DNA of 64,000 nt from Exiguobacterium alkaliphilum 12/1 (lineage in GTDB: Bacteria; Bacillota; Bacilli; Exiguobacteriales; Exiguobacteriaceae), in the NCBI RefSeq assembly GCF_000714435.1, contig NZ_JJMW01000019.1:62001-126000 (forward strand), read 5' to 3'. Of this stretch, positions 17,838-28,500 are shown in pieces. The position numbers were made by a program, and so were the translations under genes. The notes below the pieces were generated by a model, which had not been told where the DNA came from, did no database searches, and worked only from the letters and a program-made list of their open reading frames with translations. Every line of letters begins with the position of its first letter. The first letter of the stretch is position 1.

Positions 17838-18725
17838 ATGTTTAAATCAGTAGAAGAATTGGTCCGGACGGCGACGGAACGAGGCGTCCCGATCTCGGAA
17901 GTGATGATTGAGCAAGAGATGCACGTACGTCGGGCGTCCCGCGAGGACGTGTTCGGGATGATGGAACGGAACCTCGAGGTGATGGAAGAAGCGGTCGAGC
18001 GTGCGCTCCAAGGCGTGACGTCCGTCACCGGCCTCACAGGCAACGATGCCGTGCTCATGCAAGACTACGTCCGGTCCGGGAAATCGCTCGCCGGCGATTT
18101 GATTTTAGATGCGGTCGCCAAAGCGATTGGGACGAACGAAGTGAACGCTGCGATGGGACGGATTTGTGCGACGCCGACGGCAGGGAGCGCTGGTGTCGTA
18201 CCGGGTACACTCTTTGCGGTGAAAGACCGGCTTGAGATGGACCGTGAAGCGATGGTCCGTTACTTGTTCACGTCCGGTGCGTTCGGGTTCGTCGTGGCGA
18301 ACAACGCCTCAATCTCTGGTGCGGCCGGTGGTTGTCAAGCCGAGGTCGGTTCCGCGACGGGAATGGCGGCTGCGGCAATCGTCGAAGCTGCCGGCGGGAC
18401 GCCAGAACAGTCGGCGACAGCGTTCGCAATCGCCTTGAAAAACATGCTCGGGCTCGTCTGTGACCCGGTCGCCGGGCTCGTCGAAGTGCCGTGCGTGAAA
18501 CGAAACGCCATGGGCGGCGCCAATGCGGTCGTTGCGGCCGATATGGCGCTCGCGGGCATCACGTCGCGCATCCCGTGTGACGAAGTCATCTCGGCGATGC
18601 ATGAGATTGGTCAAATGATGCCGACGGCGCTCAAAGAGACGGCACGTGGCGGATTGGCGAACACACCGACGGCTCGTCGACTCGAGAAAAACATCTTCGG
18701 AGCGAAAGAAAATGTCGAGAAGTGA
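17838..18725 (+). CDS. sdaAA: L-serine dehydratase alpha subunit
   Basis: The catalytic alpha chain, 295 residues. The cluster-ligand cysteines are in MGRICATPTAGSAGV, GLVCDPVAGLVEVPC and nearby. With SdaAB it forms the 4Fe-4S serine dehydratase of the cytosol. A good ribosome-binding site (AAGGAG) precedes ATG 17838. The 3' end overlaps recG by 14 bases. Confidence 0.95.
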   Translation: MFKSVEELVRTATERGVPISEVMIEQEMHVRRASREDVFGMMERNLEVMEEAVERALQGVTSVTGLTGNDAVLMQDYVRSGKSLAGDLILDAVAKAIGTNEVNAAMGRICATPTAGSAGVVPGTLFAVKDRLEMDREAMVRYLFTSGAFGFVVANNASISGAAGGCQAEVGSATGMAAAAIVEAAGGTPEQSATAFAIALKNMLGLVCDPVAGLVEVPCVKRNAMGGANAVVAADMALAGITSRIPCDEVISAMHEIGQMMPTALKETARGGLANTPTARRLEKNIFGAKENVEK

Positions 18726-20742
18726 GCCGCTCACGACACTAAAAGGTATCGGGCCGGAAATGGCCAAAAAATTAGAGGCGATGGGTCTCGAACGAATCGA
18801 GGACGTGCTTGAGCACGTCCCGTTTCGTTATGAGAACTATAATAGTGGGACGGTGACGACGGCCGTGCATGGGGATCTCGTCAAATGGAGCGGCACGGTG
18901 CAAGCCGAACCGCTCGTCCGCTATTATAGTAAAGGGAAGAACCGGCTTCAGTTCCGGCTCTTACTCGAGGAGCGGTACGTCGTGCACGTGACGATGTTCA
19001 ACCGCGCGTTCTATAAAGACAAATTGACGCTCGGATCGACCGTGACGGTCAAAGGGAAATGGGATATGAACCGGATGACGATCAGTGCGACCGATCTCGA
19101 GTTCGGGAAATTGTCGGATGGGCTCCAACCGATTTACTCGCTCCGAGCCGGCCTGACCCAAAAGAACTTCAGCCGGATCGTCAAGCTCGCGTTCAACGAA
19201 GTGACGACGTTCGAGGACCGTTTGCCGACGTCAATCCGTGAACGCTATCGTCTCAAAGACCGGGCCTCGATGCTCAGAGGGATGCATTTCCCGGAATCGG
19301 TCGACGCGTACAAGCAAGCGCGCCGCAGTTACGTCTATGAGGAGTGCCTGCTCTATCAATTGAAGTTGCAGGCGTTTCGTAAAATGGAACGGTCCGGGAA
19401 AGGACGCGCGCTCACACTCGACAAGCAACAGTTGAACGCGTTCGTCAAACAGTTGGCGTTTCCGCTCACCGGTGCGCAGACGCGCGTCGTCCGGGAAATC
19501 ATCGGCGACCTGGAACGGCCAGAACGGATGAACCGCTTGTTACAAGGGGATGTCGGGAGCGGGAAGACCGTCGTTGCCGCGATTGCCTTGTATGCGACCG
19601 TGCGAGCGGGATTCCAAGGGGCGCTCATGGTCCCGACTGAGATATTGGCCGAACAACACGTCGCGTCACTTCAAGCCCTTTTCGAGCCGTACGGCATCCG
19701 CGTCGCGCTACTCACGAGTTCGGTCAAAGGCAAAGCGCGGACAGAGTTGCTCACCGCCATCAAAGCGGGCGACGTCGACATCATCGTCGGGACGCACGCG
19801 TTGATTCAAGGACCAGTCGAGTTCAATCGATTACACTTGGCCATCACGGATGAACAGCATCGGTTCGGCGTCGAACAGCGCAAAATGCTTCGCGACAAGG
19901 CCGAACTCGCTGATGTGCTCTATATGACGGCGACCCCGATTCCACGCACACTCGCCATCAGTGCGTTCGGGGAGATGGACGTCTCGACAATCGATGAAAT
20001 GCCGGCCGGCCGAAAACCGATCGAGACGTATTGGGCCAAACCCGACCAAATCGAACGCGTCCATACGATGGTCGAACGGGAACTCGCTCTCGGGCGCCAA
20101 GCGTACGTCATCGCGCCGCTCATCGAGGAATCGGATACGCTCGAAGTCGAGAGTGCGACGGCGCTCTTTGAACTGTTGCAACAGCGTTTCCCGAGTACGG
20201 CGATTGGTCTCATGCACGGGAAGTTGGCGAGTAGCGAAAAAGATGAGGTCATGAAGGCGTTCGCGGCCGCTGAGTTAAAAGTGCTCGTCTCGACGACGGT
20301 CGTCGAGGTAGGCGTGAACGTACCGAACGCCTCGCTCATCATCATCCACGACGCCGAACGGTTCGGCTTGGCGCAGTTGCACCAATTGAGAGGACGTGTC
20401 GGACGGGGTGCCGACCAATCGTACTGTATTTTAATCGGCGACCCGAAATCGGACGTCGGGAAGTTGCGCCTGAAGACGATGACCGAGACGAACGACGGTT
20501 TCGTCTTGGCCGAGAAAGATCTCGAGCTGCGAGGGGCGGGTGACTTCTTCGGGACGGCCCAGAGCGGCCTGCCGAGCTTCCGTGTCGCCGATCCCGTCCT
20601 CGACCTGAAAGTAATGGAGGTCGCGATGCAAGACGCGGTCCGTCTGCTCGGTAGCGACACGTTTTGGCACGAACCGGCATACGGACCGCTTCGCGACTAT
20701 TTGAAGCGTCTCGATTTGCTCGTCGGCGAAAGGTTAGAATAA
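18712..20742 (+). CDS. recG: ATP-dependent DNA helicase RecG
   Basis: RecG remodels stalled forks and branch-migrates Holliday junctions. The 676-residue product has an N-terminal helix-hairpin-helix/OB wedge domain (LTTLKGIGPEMAKKLEAMGL), Walker A GDVGSGKTVVAAIA, a DEQH box (ITDEQHRFGVEQR), TATPIPRTLAI, and the C-terminal motor with QLRGRVGRG. ATG 18712 lies inside the sdaAA end after GGAGCG; an earlier in-frame start would be deep in sdaAA. The sdaAA-recG-fapR order matches Bacillus. Confidence 0.96.
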   Translation: MSRSEPLTTLKGIGPEMAKKLEAMGLERIEDVLEHVPFRYENYNSGTVTTAVHGDLVKWSGTVQAEPLVRYYSKGKNRLQFRLLLEERYVVHVTMFNRAFYKDKLTLGSTVTVKGKWDMNRMTISATDLEFGKLSDGLQPIYSLRAGLTQKNFSRIVKLAFNEVTTFEDRLPTSIRERYRLKDRASMLRGMHFPESVDAYKQARRSYVYEECLLYQLKLQAFRKMERSGKGRALTLDKQQLNAFVKQLAFPLTGAQTRVVREIIGDLERPERMNRLLQGDVGSGKTVVAAIALYATVRAGFQGALMVPTEILAEQHVASLQALFEPYGIRVALLTSSVKGKARTELLTAIKAGDVDIIVGTHALIQGPVEFNRLHLAITDEQHRFGVEQRKMLRDKAELADVLYMTATPIPRTLAISAFGEMDVSTIDEMPAGRKPIETYWAKPDQIERVHTMVERELALGRQAYVIAPLIEESDTLEVESATALFELLQQRFPSTAIGLMHGKLASSEKDEVMKAFAAAELKVLVSTTVVEVGVNVPNASLIIIHDAERFGLAQLHQLRGRVGRGADQSYCILIGDPKSDVGKLRLKTMTETNDGFVLAEKDLELRGAGDFFGTAQSGLPSFRVADPVLDLKVMEVAMQDAVRLLGSDTFWHEPAYGPLRDYLKRLDLLVGERLE

Positions 20743-20745
20743 CAC

Positions 20746-20774
20746 TTGAAAATAAAACCTAAAGAATATATACT
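20746..20774 (+). promoter_or_regulatory. Sigma-A promoter of the fapR operon
   Basis: TTGAAA (20746-20751), 17 bases, TATACT (20769-20774). The predicted start point near 20781 falls inside the FapR box. Confidence 0.8.
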
Positions 20775-20778
20775 GCTA

Positions 20779-20795
20779 TTAGTACCAGGTATTAA
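20779..20795 (+). promoter_or_regulatory. FapR operator (17-bp inverted repeat)
   Basis: TTAGTACCAGGTATTAA is an imperfect palindrome of the FapR consensus: TTAGTACC and GGTATTAA around a central A. Its position at the transcription start implies repression when malonyl-CoA is low and release when malonyl-CoA binds FapR. FapR would then control itself and plsX-fabD-fabG. Confidence 0.88.
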
Positions 20796-20827
20796 GTTCT
20801 TTAGCATAGAGTTTAGGAGGGAACTGA

Positions 20828-21397
20828 ATGCGGGTACCTAAGAAAGAGCGGCAACGCTTGCTGCAAGAAACGATTGAACAAAACCCGTTCATCAAGGACG
20901 ACGAACTATCCAAACAGTTCGCTGTCAGCATTCAAACGATTCGACTCGATCGGATGGAGCTAAAGATTCCGGAAGTACGGGAACGGATCAAGCATGTTGC
21001 TTCAGAACACCTCGATGAAGTGAAGTCGCTCGCGATGAGCGAGGTCATCGGTGATATGATTGACTTGAAACTTGACGAATCGGCCATCTCGGTCCTCGAC
21101 ATAGAGCGAGAACACGTCTTTAGCCGCAACGAAATCGCCCGGGGGCACGTCTTGTTCGCCCAGGCCAACTCGTTAGCGGTGGCGCTCATCAACGATGAAT
21201 TGGCGTTGACCACTAAAGCGGAAATCCGCTTTAGTCGCCAAGTGCATCTCGGTGAGCGAGTCGTTGCCAAGGCTCGTGTGATCAAACTGCGTCGGGACGG
21301 ACGGACGGACGTCACAGTGGAAAGTTATGTTGGCGATGAATGTGTCTTCAGTGGAGACTTCACGATTTATCGTCGCGGTGAGGAGGAACAAGCATGA
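20828..21397 (+). CDS. fapR: Fatty acid and phospholipid biosynthesis transcriptional repressor FapR
   Basis: A 189-residue regulator: an N-terminal DeoR-like helix-turn-helix ([20 protein letters not shown], then [13 protein letters not shown]), a linker helix and a C-terminal hot-dog domain ([20 protein letters not shown]) that binds malonyl-CoA. It represses fatty-acid and phospholipid genes. ATG 20828 follows AGGAGGG. The stop overlaps plsX by 4 bases. The FapR box and promoter are immediately upstream, so autoregulation is likely. Confidence 0.96.
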   Translation: MRVPKKERQRLLQETIEQNPFIKDDELSKQFAVSIQTIRLDRMELKIPEVRERIKHVASEHLDEVKSLAMSEVIGDMIDLKLDESAISVLDIEREHVFSRNEIARGHVLFAQANSLAVALINDELALTTKAEIRFSRQVHLGERVVAKARVIKLRRDGRTDVTVESYVGDECVFSGDFTIYRRGEEEQA

Positions 21398-22389
21398 AGT
21401 TAGCAATCGATGCAATGGGCGGGGATCATGCCCCGAAAGCGATCGTGGATGGCGTCAAGCAATTCGTCGACCGCTTCCCGAACGAACAAATGGAACTCTT
21501 TTTAGTCGGGGACGCGGTGAAGCTCGCTTCCTACGGATTGACCGATTCGCGGGTCACAATCGTGCCTGCAAGTGAAGTCATCACCGGAGAAGACGAGCCG
21601 GTCCGGGCGGTTCGCCGTAAAAAAGACAGCTCGCTCGTCGTGGCGGCACAACTCGTCAAAGACGGGAAAGCCGACGCACTCGTTTCAGCGGGTAATACTG
21701 GGGCGCTCATGGCGGTCTCGTTATTCGTCATCGGACGGATTCCAGGAATCGAACGCCCGGCCCTATCGCCAACGTTCCCTACATATACGGGAAGCGGCGT
21801 CGTCATTCTAGACGTCGGGGCGAACCCCGACGCGAAGCCTGAACATCTGGTCGACTACGCCATCATGGGTTCGCTCTATGCGGAGCACGTCCGCGGTGTC
21901 AGTCGTCCGCGCGTCGCACTCCTCAATATCGGGACCGAGGCAGGGAAAGGAAATGCGCTGACGAAAGAAGCGTTCCCCCTCCTTGAACAAGCACCGGTCC
22001 ACTTCGTCGGTAACGTCGAAGCCCGAGAGGCGATGTCAGGCGACGTCGACGTCATCGTGACGGAAGGATTTGCCGGAAACATTTTATTGAAAGGTGTCGA
22101 AGGCTCTTCGTCGATGCTCATGAAGATGATGAAAGAGCAATTCACGAGCGACGTCGTCTCGAAGCTTGCTGCTCTCGTCTTAAAACCGAAGTTGAAAAAA
22201 TTGAAACAGACGCTAGATTACCGTGAGCAAGGTGGGGCCGGATTGTTCGGCATCAACGCACCTGTCATCAAGGCCCACGGATCGAGCGACGCCCTCGCCA
22301 TCATGAGCGCGCTCAAACAAGCGAAAATCATGGTGGAGCACGACGTCGTCGCTAAAATCAAACAAGCCACTGCGAAGACCGCAGATTAA
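21394..22389 (+). CDS. plsX: Phosphate acyltransferase PlsX
   Basis: Converts acyl-ACP to acyl-phosphate, the first step of phosphatidic acid synthesis through PlsY. The 331-residue protein opens [20 protein letters not shown], the family hallmark, and has [10 protein letters not shown] and [11 protein letters not shown]. It overlaps fapR by 4 bases, indicating coupling within the FapR-controlled operon. Confidence 0.96.
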   Translation: MKLAIDAMGGDHAPKAIVDGVKQFVDRFPNEQMELFLVGDAVKLASYGLTDSRVTIVPASEVITGEDEPVRAVRRKKDSSLVVAAQLVKDGKADALVSAGNTGALMAVSLFVIGRIPGIERPALSPTFPTYTGSGVVILDVGANPDAKPEHLVDYAIMGSLYAEHVRGVSRPRVALLNIGTEAGKGNALTKEAFPLLEQAPVHFVGNVEAREAMSGDVDVIVTEGFAGNILLKGVEGSSSMLMKMMKEQFTSDVVSKLAALVLKPKLKKLKQTLDYREQGGAGLFGINAPVIKAHGSSDALAIMSALKQAKIMVEHDVVAKIKQATAKTAD

Positions 22390-22407
22390 AGTAAAGAAGG
22401 TGAGTAC

Positions 22408-23328
22408 ATGGGGAAGACAGCATGGATATTTCCGGGACAAGGCTCACAAGCCGTCGGCATGGGCCAAACGTTCTTAGACCGTCCTGAAACGTTACAAACG
22501 ATTGGTCGTCGCCTCGGGTTTGACTTACTCGATGTGATGGCAGCCGGGTCGAAAGAAGAGCTTCAACAGACCGAGGTGGCCCAACCGGCCATCGTGGCGC
22601 ATGCGGCATCGCTCGCACTCGCGTATGGGGAGACCGGGGCGGCGCCAGATGTCGTCATCGGTCACAGCGTCGGCGAATATGCGGCCCTCGTCATCGCGGG
22701 CGTCATCGATTTGGAAGAGGCGAGCGTTCTCGTACGTGAACGCGGGAAACTCATGTCCGAGGTGAAAGACGGGACGATGGCAGCGGTGATCGGGATGACC
22801 GATGTCGCCGAAGCGTTCCACGTCACCGAAAAAATCAGTGCTAGCGGCAACCTTGTACAAATCGCCAACTATAACTGTCCGGGTCAATTCGTCATCTCAG
22901 GGCACGTCGACGCGATTAAGCAAGCAGAGACGGAACTGAAGGCAGCGGGCGCGAAACGTGTCTTGCCGCTCGACGTCTCAGGGGCGTTCCATAGCGCCTA
23001 CATGATGCCTGCTGCGTCACGCTTCAAAGACGTCTTAGCGTCGTCGCCGTTCAAGCCGGCGTCAATCGGCATCGTCTCGAACGTCGATGCTGACGTCCAT
23101 ACGGACCCGGATCAGCTAAAGGCGTTACTTGCCGAGCAACTGTACGCATCGGTCCGTTTTGAGGATTGTGTCCGTAAAGCGATTGACTCAGGCGTCGATA
23201 CGTTCATCGAATTCGGGCCGAGCTCGCCGCTTTCAGGCTTGATTAAGCGAATCGACAAGAACGTGACGCTCAAGCAAGTGACGACGTTAGAGGAAGTGGC
23301 ATCGTTAGGAGGAGAAGTACGTGCATGA
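22408..23328 (+). CDS. fabD: Malonyl-CoA:ACP transacylase FabD
   Basis: Moves malonyl groups from CoA to acyl carrier protein to supply chain elongation. The 306-residue protein has the nucleophile elbow [10 protein letters not shown] (Ser about 87), the N-terminal [13 protein letters not shown], and the catalytic His in [12 protein letters not shown] 22408 follows AAGGTGAG. The end overlaps fabG by 8 bases. Confidence 0.96.
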   Translation: MGKTAWIFPGQGSQAVGMGQTFLDRPETLQTIGRRLGFDLLDVMAAGSKEELQQTEVAQPAIVAHAASLALAYGETGAAPDVVIGHSVGEYAALVIAGVIDLEEASVLVRERGKLMSEVKDGTMAAVIGMTDVAEAFHVTEKISASGNLVQIANYNCPGQFVISGHVDAIKQAETELKAAGAKRVLPLDVSGAFHSAYMMPAASRFKDVLASSPFKPASIGIVSNVDADVHTDPDQLKALLAEQLYASVRFEDCVRKAIDSGVDTFIEFGPSSPLSGLIKRIDKNVTLKQVTTLEEVASLGGEVRA

Positions 23329-24061
23329 CCATGTAGCCATCGTGACCGGTGCGTCCCGAGGAATTGGGGCCGCCATCGCGAAGCGTTTAGGGGAGGACGG
23401 CTTTCGGGTCGTCGTGAATTACTCGGGTAGTGTCGAGAAAGCAAACGCGGTCGTAGCCGCGATTGAAGAAAATGGTGGCGAGGCGATCGCCGTTCAGGCC
23501 GACGTCTCGAACGCCGATGATGTGAAGGCGCTCGTCAAGACGACGATTGAGACGTTCGGTCGTCTCGACTGTCTCGTCAACAACGCCGGCATCACGCGTG
23601 ACGGATTGCTCATGCGCATGAAAGAGGCCGATTTTGATGATGTGCTCTCGACGAACTTGAAAGGGGCGTTCTTGACGTCACAAGCCGTGACGCGCCCACT
23701 TCTCAAGTCATCTGCTGGGCGCATCATCAACATCGCCTCGGTCGTCGGCATTACCGGAAATGCCGGCCAGGCGAACTATGCGGCGGCGAAGGCTGGACTT
23801 ATCGGATTGACGAAGTCGGTCGCCCGTGAACTTGCCGGTCGCCACGTGACGGTCAACGCCGTTTGTCCTGGATTCATCGAGACCGATATGACCGATGCGC
23901 TCACGGAAGCGCAACGCGACGCGACGCTCGGGCAAATCCCGTTCAATCGCTTCGGTCAAGTCGAAGAAGTGGCGAACCTCGTCTCGTTCCTCGCATCAGA
24001 CAAAGCCGCCTACGTCACCGGTCAAACGATTGCCGTCGACGGCGGCATGACAATGGCGTAA
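23321..24061 (+). CDS. fabG: 3-oxoacyl-ACP reductase FabG
   Basis: An NADPH-dependent short-chain dehydrogenase that reduces 3-ketoacyl-ACP in each elongation cycle. The 246-residue protein shows the cofactor motif [10 protein letters not shown], the NNAG motif ([11 protein letters not shown]), catalytic Ser in [10 protein letters not shown], and YAAAKAG with the Tyr and Lys. It starts with GTG at 23321 after AGGAGG; no better start fits the family N-terminus. It ends in the typical [13 protein letters not shown]. Confidence 0.96.
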   Translation: MHDHVAIVTGASRGIGAAIAKRLGEDGFRVVVNYSGSVEKANAVVAAIEENGGEAIAVQADVSNADDVKALVKTTIETFGRLDCLVNNAGITRDGLLMRMKEADFDDVLSTNLKGAFLTSQAVTRPLLKSSAGRIINIASVVGITGNAGQANYAAAKAGLIGLTKSVARELAGRHVTVNAVCPGFIETDMTDALTEAQRDATLGQIPFNRFGQVEEVANLVSFLASDKAAYVTGQTIAVDGGMTMA

Positions 24062-24069
24062 AACAGAAC

Positions 24070-24098
24070 TTTACCAATCACAACACATTTTATATACT
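24070..24098 (+). promoter_or_regulatory. Probable separate promoter for acpP
   Basis: TTTACC (24070-24075), a 17-base spacer and TATACT (24093-24098) lie in the AT-rich gap between fabG and acpP, and would boost expression of the abundant carrier protein. Confidence 0.5.
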
Positions 24099-24119
24099 TT
24101 AATCTGGAGGGATTTTATC

Positions 24120-24359
24120 ATGACAAAAGAACAAATCTTAGTAGACGTACAAGCAGCAGTGGCCGAGAAGCTCGGCGTAGACGTGGCAGAAGTAACGGCT
24201 GACAAATCGTTTAAGGACGACCTCGGCGCGGACTCGCTCGAAGTGATGGAAATGGTCATGGACCTCGAAGACAAGTTCGACATCACGATCGAGGACGAAG
24301 ATGCAGAGAAACTCGCAACGGTCGGCGACGTCGTCGCGTATATCGAAACAAAAGTGTAA
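24120..24359 (+). CDS. acpP: Acyl carrier protein
   Basis: A 79-residue acidic four-helix protein that carries growing acyl chains on 4'-phosphopantetheine attached to Ser39 in the GADSLEV motif. The start follows CTGGAGGG. It is the last gene of the fap/fab cluster and probably has its own promoter. A strong hairpin separates it from rnc. Confidence 0.97.
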   Translation: MTKEQILVDVQAAVAEKLGVDVAEVTADKSFKDDLGADSLEVMEMVMDLEDKFDITIEDEDAEKLATVGDVVAYIETKV

Positions 24360-24367
24360 TCCAGCTT

Positions 24368-24392
24368 CCCACCGCTCATTCCGAGCGGTGGG
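24368..24392 (+). terminator. Hairpin between acpP and rnc (weak terminator or processing site)
   Basis: CCCACCGCTC (24368-24377) pairs with GAGCGGTGGG (24383-24392): 10 bp with a 5-base loop. The bases after it (CATGCTTCTATTT) are only mildly T-rich, so partial termination or RNA stabilisation of acpP is plausible. Confidence 0.6.
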
Positions 24393-24415
24393 CATGCTTC
24401 TATTTGGAGGGAACC

Positions 24416-25195
24416 ATGACAAAAGACAAACGACGGTTTGACCGTCAAGGGTCGGCACAGCGGCGCCGACGAAACGAAATCGAACGCGCGCGCATCCTCG
24501 AGCAGTTCAATGCGCTCGAACGAAAGCTCTCGGTTCAGTTCGCGAATAAAGAGCTATTGATGCAGGCGTTCACGCATTCCTCATATGTGAATGAACAACG
24601 TGGACTGAAGAAAGACAATGAACGATTGGAGTTTTTAGGAGACGCAGTCCTCGAACTGACCGTCTCACGATTTTTGTATGAGACGTACCCGGAGCGCTCC
24701 GAGGGGGAATTAACGAAGTTACGGGCTGCCATCGTGTGTGAGCCATCGCTCGTCAACTTTGCCGAAGCTTACGCTTTCTCTGAGTTCATCCTGCTTGGGA
24801 AAGGAGAAGAGTTGACGGGTGGACGTAAACGTCCGGCGTTGCTCGCTGATGTGTTCGAATCTTACATCGGCGCACTCTATCTCGACCAAGGGATCGAACC
24901 AGTCGAACAGTTCCTCGCCGAAGCGGTTTTTCCGAAAGTCTTGGCCGGTGTGTTTGAAGAACAGACGGATTATAAGAGCCAGCTGCAAGAGAGCGTCCAG
25001 CGGGAAGGTCTCGGTCCGGTCTCCTATACGATTATCGAAGAGCGCGGTCCGGCCCATAGCCGGGAGTTCGTCGCGCACGCCCGTTTGTCTGACGATATCG
25101 TCGGAGAAGGGGTCGGTCGCTCGAAAAAGGAAGCAGAACAGATTGCCGCGAAAGAGGCGTTAATCGAATTCAATCGGCGCTACGCCGACCTATGA
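24416..25195 (+). CDS. rnc: Ribonuclease III
   Basis: Cleaves double-stranded RNA in rRNA processing and mRNA decay. The 259-residue protein has the signature [13 protein letters not shown] with catalytic acidic residues, a second site in [14 protein letters not shown], and a C-terminal dsRNA-binding domain ([10 protein letters not shown] ... [18 protein letters not shown]). The basic N-terminal extension of about 45 residues is longer than in E. coli but common in Bacilli. ATG 24416 follows GGAGGG. The gene meets the DUF1128 gene tail to tail. Confidence 0.96.
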   Translation: MTKDKRRFDRQGSAQRRRRNEIERARILEQFNALERKLSVQFANKELLMQAFTHSSYVNEQRGLKKDNERLEFLGDAVLELTVSRFLYETYPERSEGELTKLRAAIVCEPSLVNFAEAYAFSEFILLGKGEELTGGRKRPALLADVFESYIGALYLDQGIEPVEQFLAEAVFPKVLAGVFEEQTDYKSQLQESVQREGLGPVSYTIIEERGPAHSREFVAHARLSDDIVGEGVGRSKKEAEQIAAKEALIEFNRRYADL

Positions 25196-25227
25196 AAAAG
25201 AGTGAGCCGCCGCGGCTCACTCTTTTT
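25195..25227. terminator. Bidirectional terminator between rnc and the DUF1128 gene
   Basis: AAAAAGAGTGAGCCG (25195-25209) pairs perfectly with its complement at 25213-25227 across a 3-base loop: a 15-bp stem with A-tract and T-tract on opposite sides, so it works in both directions. It starts at the last base of the rnc stop and runs up to the last stop base of the facing gene. Confidence 0.92.
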
Positions 25228-25421
25228 CAGTTCAATTGTCCGAGCTCCTCGACGATGCCGTCGACTTCAGAGATGGAGAGCGATGAGCGGTTCATCACGT
25301 AGTCATAAATCTCTTTCACGGCCGAGCTGTCGGCCCGGTTATATTCTTCGGCTTTGATTGCGCCGCGGTTGATGATGTTCATCTTGTCGAGAATCGCCTC
25401 GATCATTTGTTCGTTCGTCAT
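25227..25421 (-). CDS. DUF1128 (UPF0435, YfkK-like) protein
   Basis: A 64-residue protein resembling the YfkK/DUF1128 family: MIEAILDKMNIINRGAI, then EEYNRADSSAVKEIYDYV and the terminal SEVDGIVEELGQL. The function of this family is unknown. The protein is acidic and helical, with no signal peptide or membrane segment. AAGGGG precedes the ATG on the minus strand. It sits between rnc and smc, where Bacillus has no such gene, so it is an insertion relative to the shared gene order. Confidence 0.85.
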   Translation of the reverse strand: MTNEQMIEAILDKMNIINRGAIKAEEYNRADSSAVKEIYDYVMNRSSLSISEVDGIVEELGQLN

Positions 25422-25472
25422 GTGTCGTACCCCTTTCTACAGTTCTTTTTAGAATAGCATGATTCTAGCATT

Positions 25473-25500
25473 TTGACGAACTGTCAACTGTGGTAAAATA
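25473..25500. promoter_or_regulatory. Candidate divergent promoter region (smc / DUF1128)
   Basis: TTGAC-N5-GTCAA (25473-25487) places a -35-like TTGAC on both strands. Toward smc, TAAAAT at 25494-25499 follows at a short 15-base spacing. The match is weak. Confidence 0.3.
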
Positions 25501-25536
25501 AACGAATGAATGCTTACTGAGGATAGGATGGTCACG

Positions 25537-28500
25537 ATGCACTTAAAACGAATTGAACTCGCGGGCTTTAAATCATTTGCCAAGCGGATTGAACTAGATT
25601 TCCGTCCTGGTGTCACGGCGGTCGTTGGGCCGAACGGGAGCGGGAAATCAAATATATCGGACGCGGTACGCTGGGTGCTCGGGGAGCAATCGGCCAAATC
25701 GCTACGCGGCGCGAAGATGGAAGATGTCATCTTTGCCGGGAGTGAGGGAGAGAATCATCGGAACGTCGCCGAAGTGACCCTCGTGCTCGATAATTCTGAC
25801 GCTCATCTGCGACTCCCTTATGAAGAAGTGAGTGTGACGCGACGCGTTTCAAGGAGCGGGGATAGCGATTACTTCATGAATAAAAAGCCATGTCGTCTAA
25901 AAGACGTCCTTGATTTGTTCATGGATACAGGTCTTTCCCGTGACGCGTTCGCCATCATCGGACAAGGCCGGGTCGAACAGGTCATCTCTGGTAAACCGGA
26001 AGACCGTCGTGCCGTCATCGAAGAGGCGGCTGGTGTACTGAAGTATCGTCAACGGAAGAAGCAAGCCGAGCGCAAATTGCAAGACACGGAGCTCAACTTG
26101 TCTCGTGTCGACGACATCTTATATGAGCTCGCCGATCGTGTCGAACCGCTACGTGAACAAGCGGCACTCGCACGGGAATATCAAGTCGCAAAAATACGGC
26201 ATGACGAACTCGAGACCGGCATCCTCGGAGCCGAAATCACCGAGCTCGGTCAAAAGTTGACGACCTGTCAGACGGAGCTCGATGCGGCGACGAAAGAACA
26301 ACAGCGTTTGAACGAGTCGCTGGCTACGCTACAAGCGGAGCGAGCCGAACTCGAGACGAATCTTTCGGACAAACGGGATCATCTCGAGTCGTCGCATCAA
26401 ACCGAGCGGTCACAGGCGACCGAGCTCGAACGTTTGGTTGGCGAGATCAACTTGGCAAAGGCTCGTGAAGAGCATGGTGCCGAGACGAAAGAACGCCTTG
26501 AACGTCAACGTGAAGAGTTGGCTGCTGAGCTGGAACAGCTCGATGCCCGCTTGTCCATCGCACGGGACGATATGGCGAAGAAACGGTCGACGCTCGAGGT
26601 GGCCGACACTTCGCGTGACGCGCTCGATCAAAAACTCGTGGCGGCGTCACGCGATTTCGAGTCGGAAATTGAGCAGCTTCAGGGCGAAGCGTTCGAACTT
26701 GCGACGACACGAGCCACGTTGACGAATCAGCAGAAGCGCGAAGAACGAGATATCGAGCAAGCGAGAGAAGCGACCGAACGCCTCCTGCGTGAGAACAAGG
26801 ACCGGCTTGACGTGCGAAGCGAACAGACGACCGCGCTCGACGCGGAGCGCTCGACGCTCGAGGTTGCGCGGGCGGCATGGCAACAGTTGCTCGAACGCGA
26901 AGACGAGTTGACGACTCGTGAGCGTGCGCTCCGAGACAAGTTGACGCGTGCCGAACAGTCGTACCATGACCTCGACCGCCGTCGCCAGAAGACCGAAGAC
27001 CGAATCGATATGCTCGAGCGGATGAAGCAATCGTATGAAGGCTACTTCCATGCCGTCAAGTTCGTGCTGAAAGACCGGGGCCCGGGCGTCCTCGGTGCCG
27101 TGGCCGAACTGATTCAAGTCCAGCCGTCTTACGAAGCCGCCATCGAGACGGCGCTCGGACAGACGCAACAACACATCGTCGTCGCCGACGAGGCAGTCGG
27201 CCGGCGCGAGATTGACAAGTTGCGCCGGGCGAACGCCGGTCGGGCGACGTTCGTCCCGATGACGACGGTGAAGGAGCGGTACGTTCCGAGTGAGGTCGTG
27301 CATCGCCTCGAAGCGATGGACGGGTTCGTCGGGGTCGCCGCCGACCTCGTCACGACAGACGAGTCGTATGATCGATTGAAGCGGTCGCTTCTCGGCGCGG
27401 TCGTCGTCGCGAAGTCGCTCGAAGTGGCGAACCGGATTGCCCAGACGACGGGGTATCGCTACCGCATCGTCACCCTCGACGGGGACATCGTCAACGTCGG
27501 TGGTTCGATGACGGGGGGGAGCCGGAAACAAGGTGTGGCGTTGTTCACGCAGTCACGCGAGCTCGATGACTTGAAGCAAGGATTGACGCAAGGGCTCGCC
27601 ATGCTCCATGAGCAGCAGTTACGGGTGACGGAGTATACGGATGAGATTAAACGTCTCGAGGCAGAACTCGAGACGGTACGGACAGAAAAACGTGAGCAAG
27701 AGATCACCCTTCGCGAACGCGAGACGAGTTATCGTGACCTCGAACGCGTCAGCCAAGACGCGAAAGCACAACTCGAACTGTTCGACCATGAGATGAATCG
27801 ATACGCACGAACGATTGATGCGTCGACGTCCGAGCTCGCTCGTCTGACCGAGGAGATCGCGGCGACAGCAGCGAAAGAGACGGTCCTCCGCAAACAGCTC
27901 GAGTCACTCCGTGTCGAACAAGCGAAAAGTGTCGAGACGACGGGGGACTTGCGCGAACAGATGCGTCAACTCGAGCTCGACCGCCAGCGTCATGCGCTCG
28001 AATTCGAACGGGTCGAGGCGGAAGTCGAGCGGTTCAATCAAGAACGTGTGAAGCTCACCGAACGGATCGGTCAAATCGAGGCCGAGCTCGACCGTCTCGC
28101 GACCGGAAAAATCGTCTCGTCTGCTGAACTCCGTCTCACCCACGAGGCGGCGCAGGGCGAGATGGAGGCGCTCAAACGTCACATCGAGACCGAGACGGCT
28201 TCACTTAAAGCACTCGAAGAATCGCACCGGATTATTCGTCAACGTGAGCAACAGGCGACGGACGTGCTCCGGCGCATGGAAAGTGACGTCCGGAAAATCG
28301 AGTCGACACATAACGAACTCGAGTTGAAACGACAGTGGAAACTCGATGCCCTCGAGGAGCGTGGACTCGTCTACGAGCTCCTCCCGGCACTCGAAATCGC
28401 CTTAGAAGAGGCGCGTGAGGAGTTCAAGTTGCTCGTCCGTCAAATCGAGGAGATCGGTCCGGTCAACATCAATGCGATCGAAGAGTTCGACGTCGTCAAC

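Noticed and set aside
26647-27531. Minus-strand open frame (294 codons) opposite smc
   Set aside because: It lies wholly inside the well-supported smc coiled-coil and hinge region; composition is a shadow of G+C-rich third positions.
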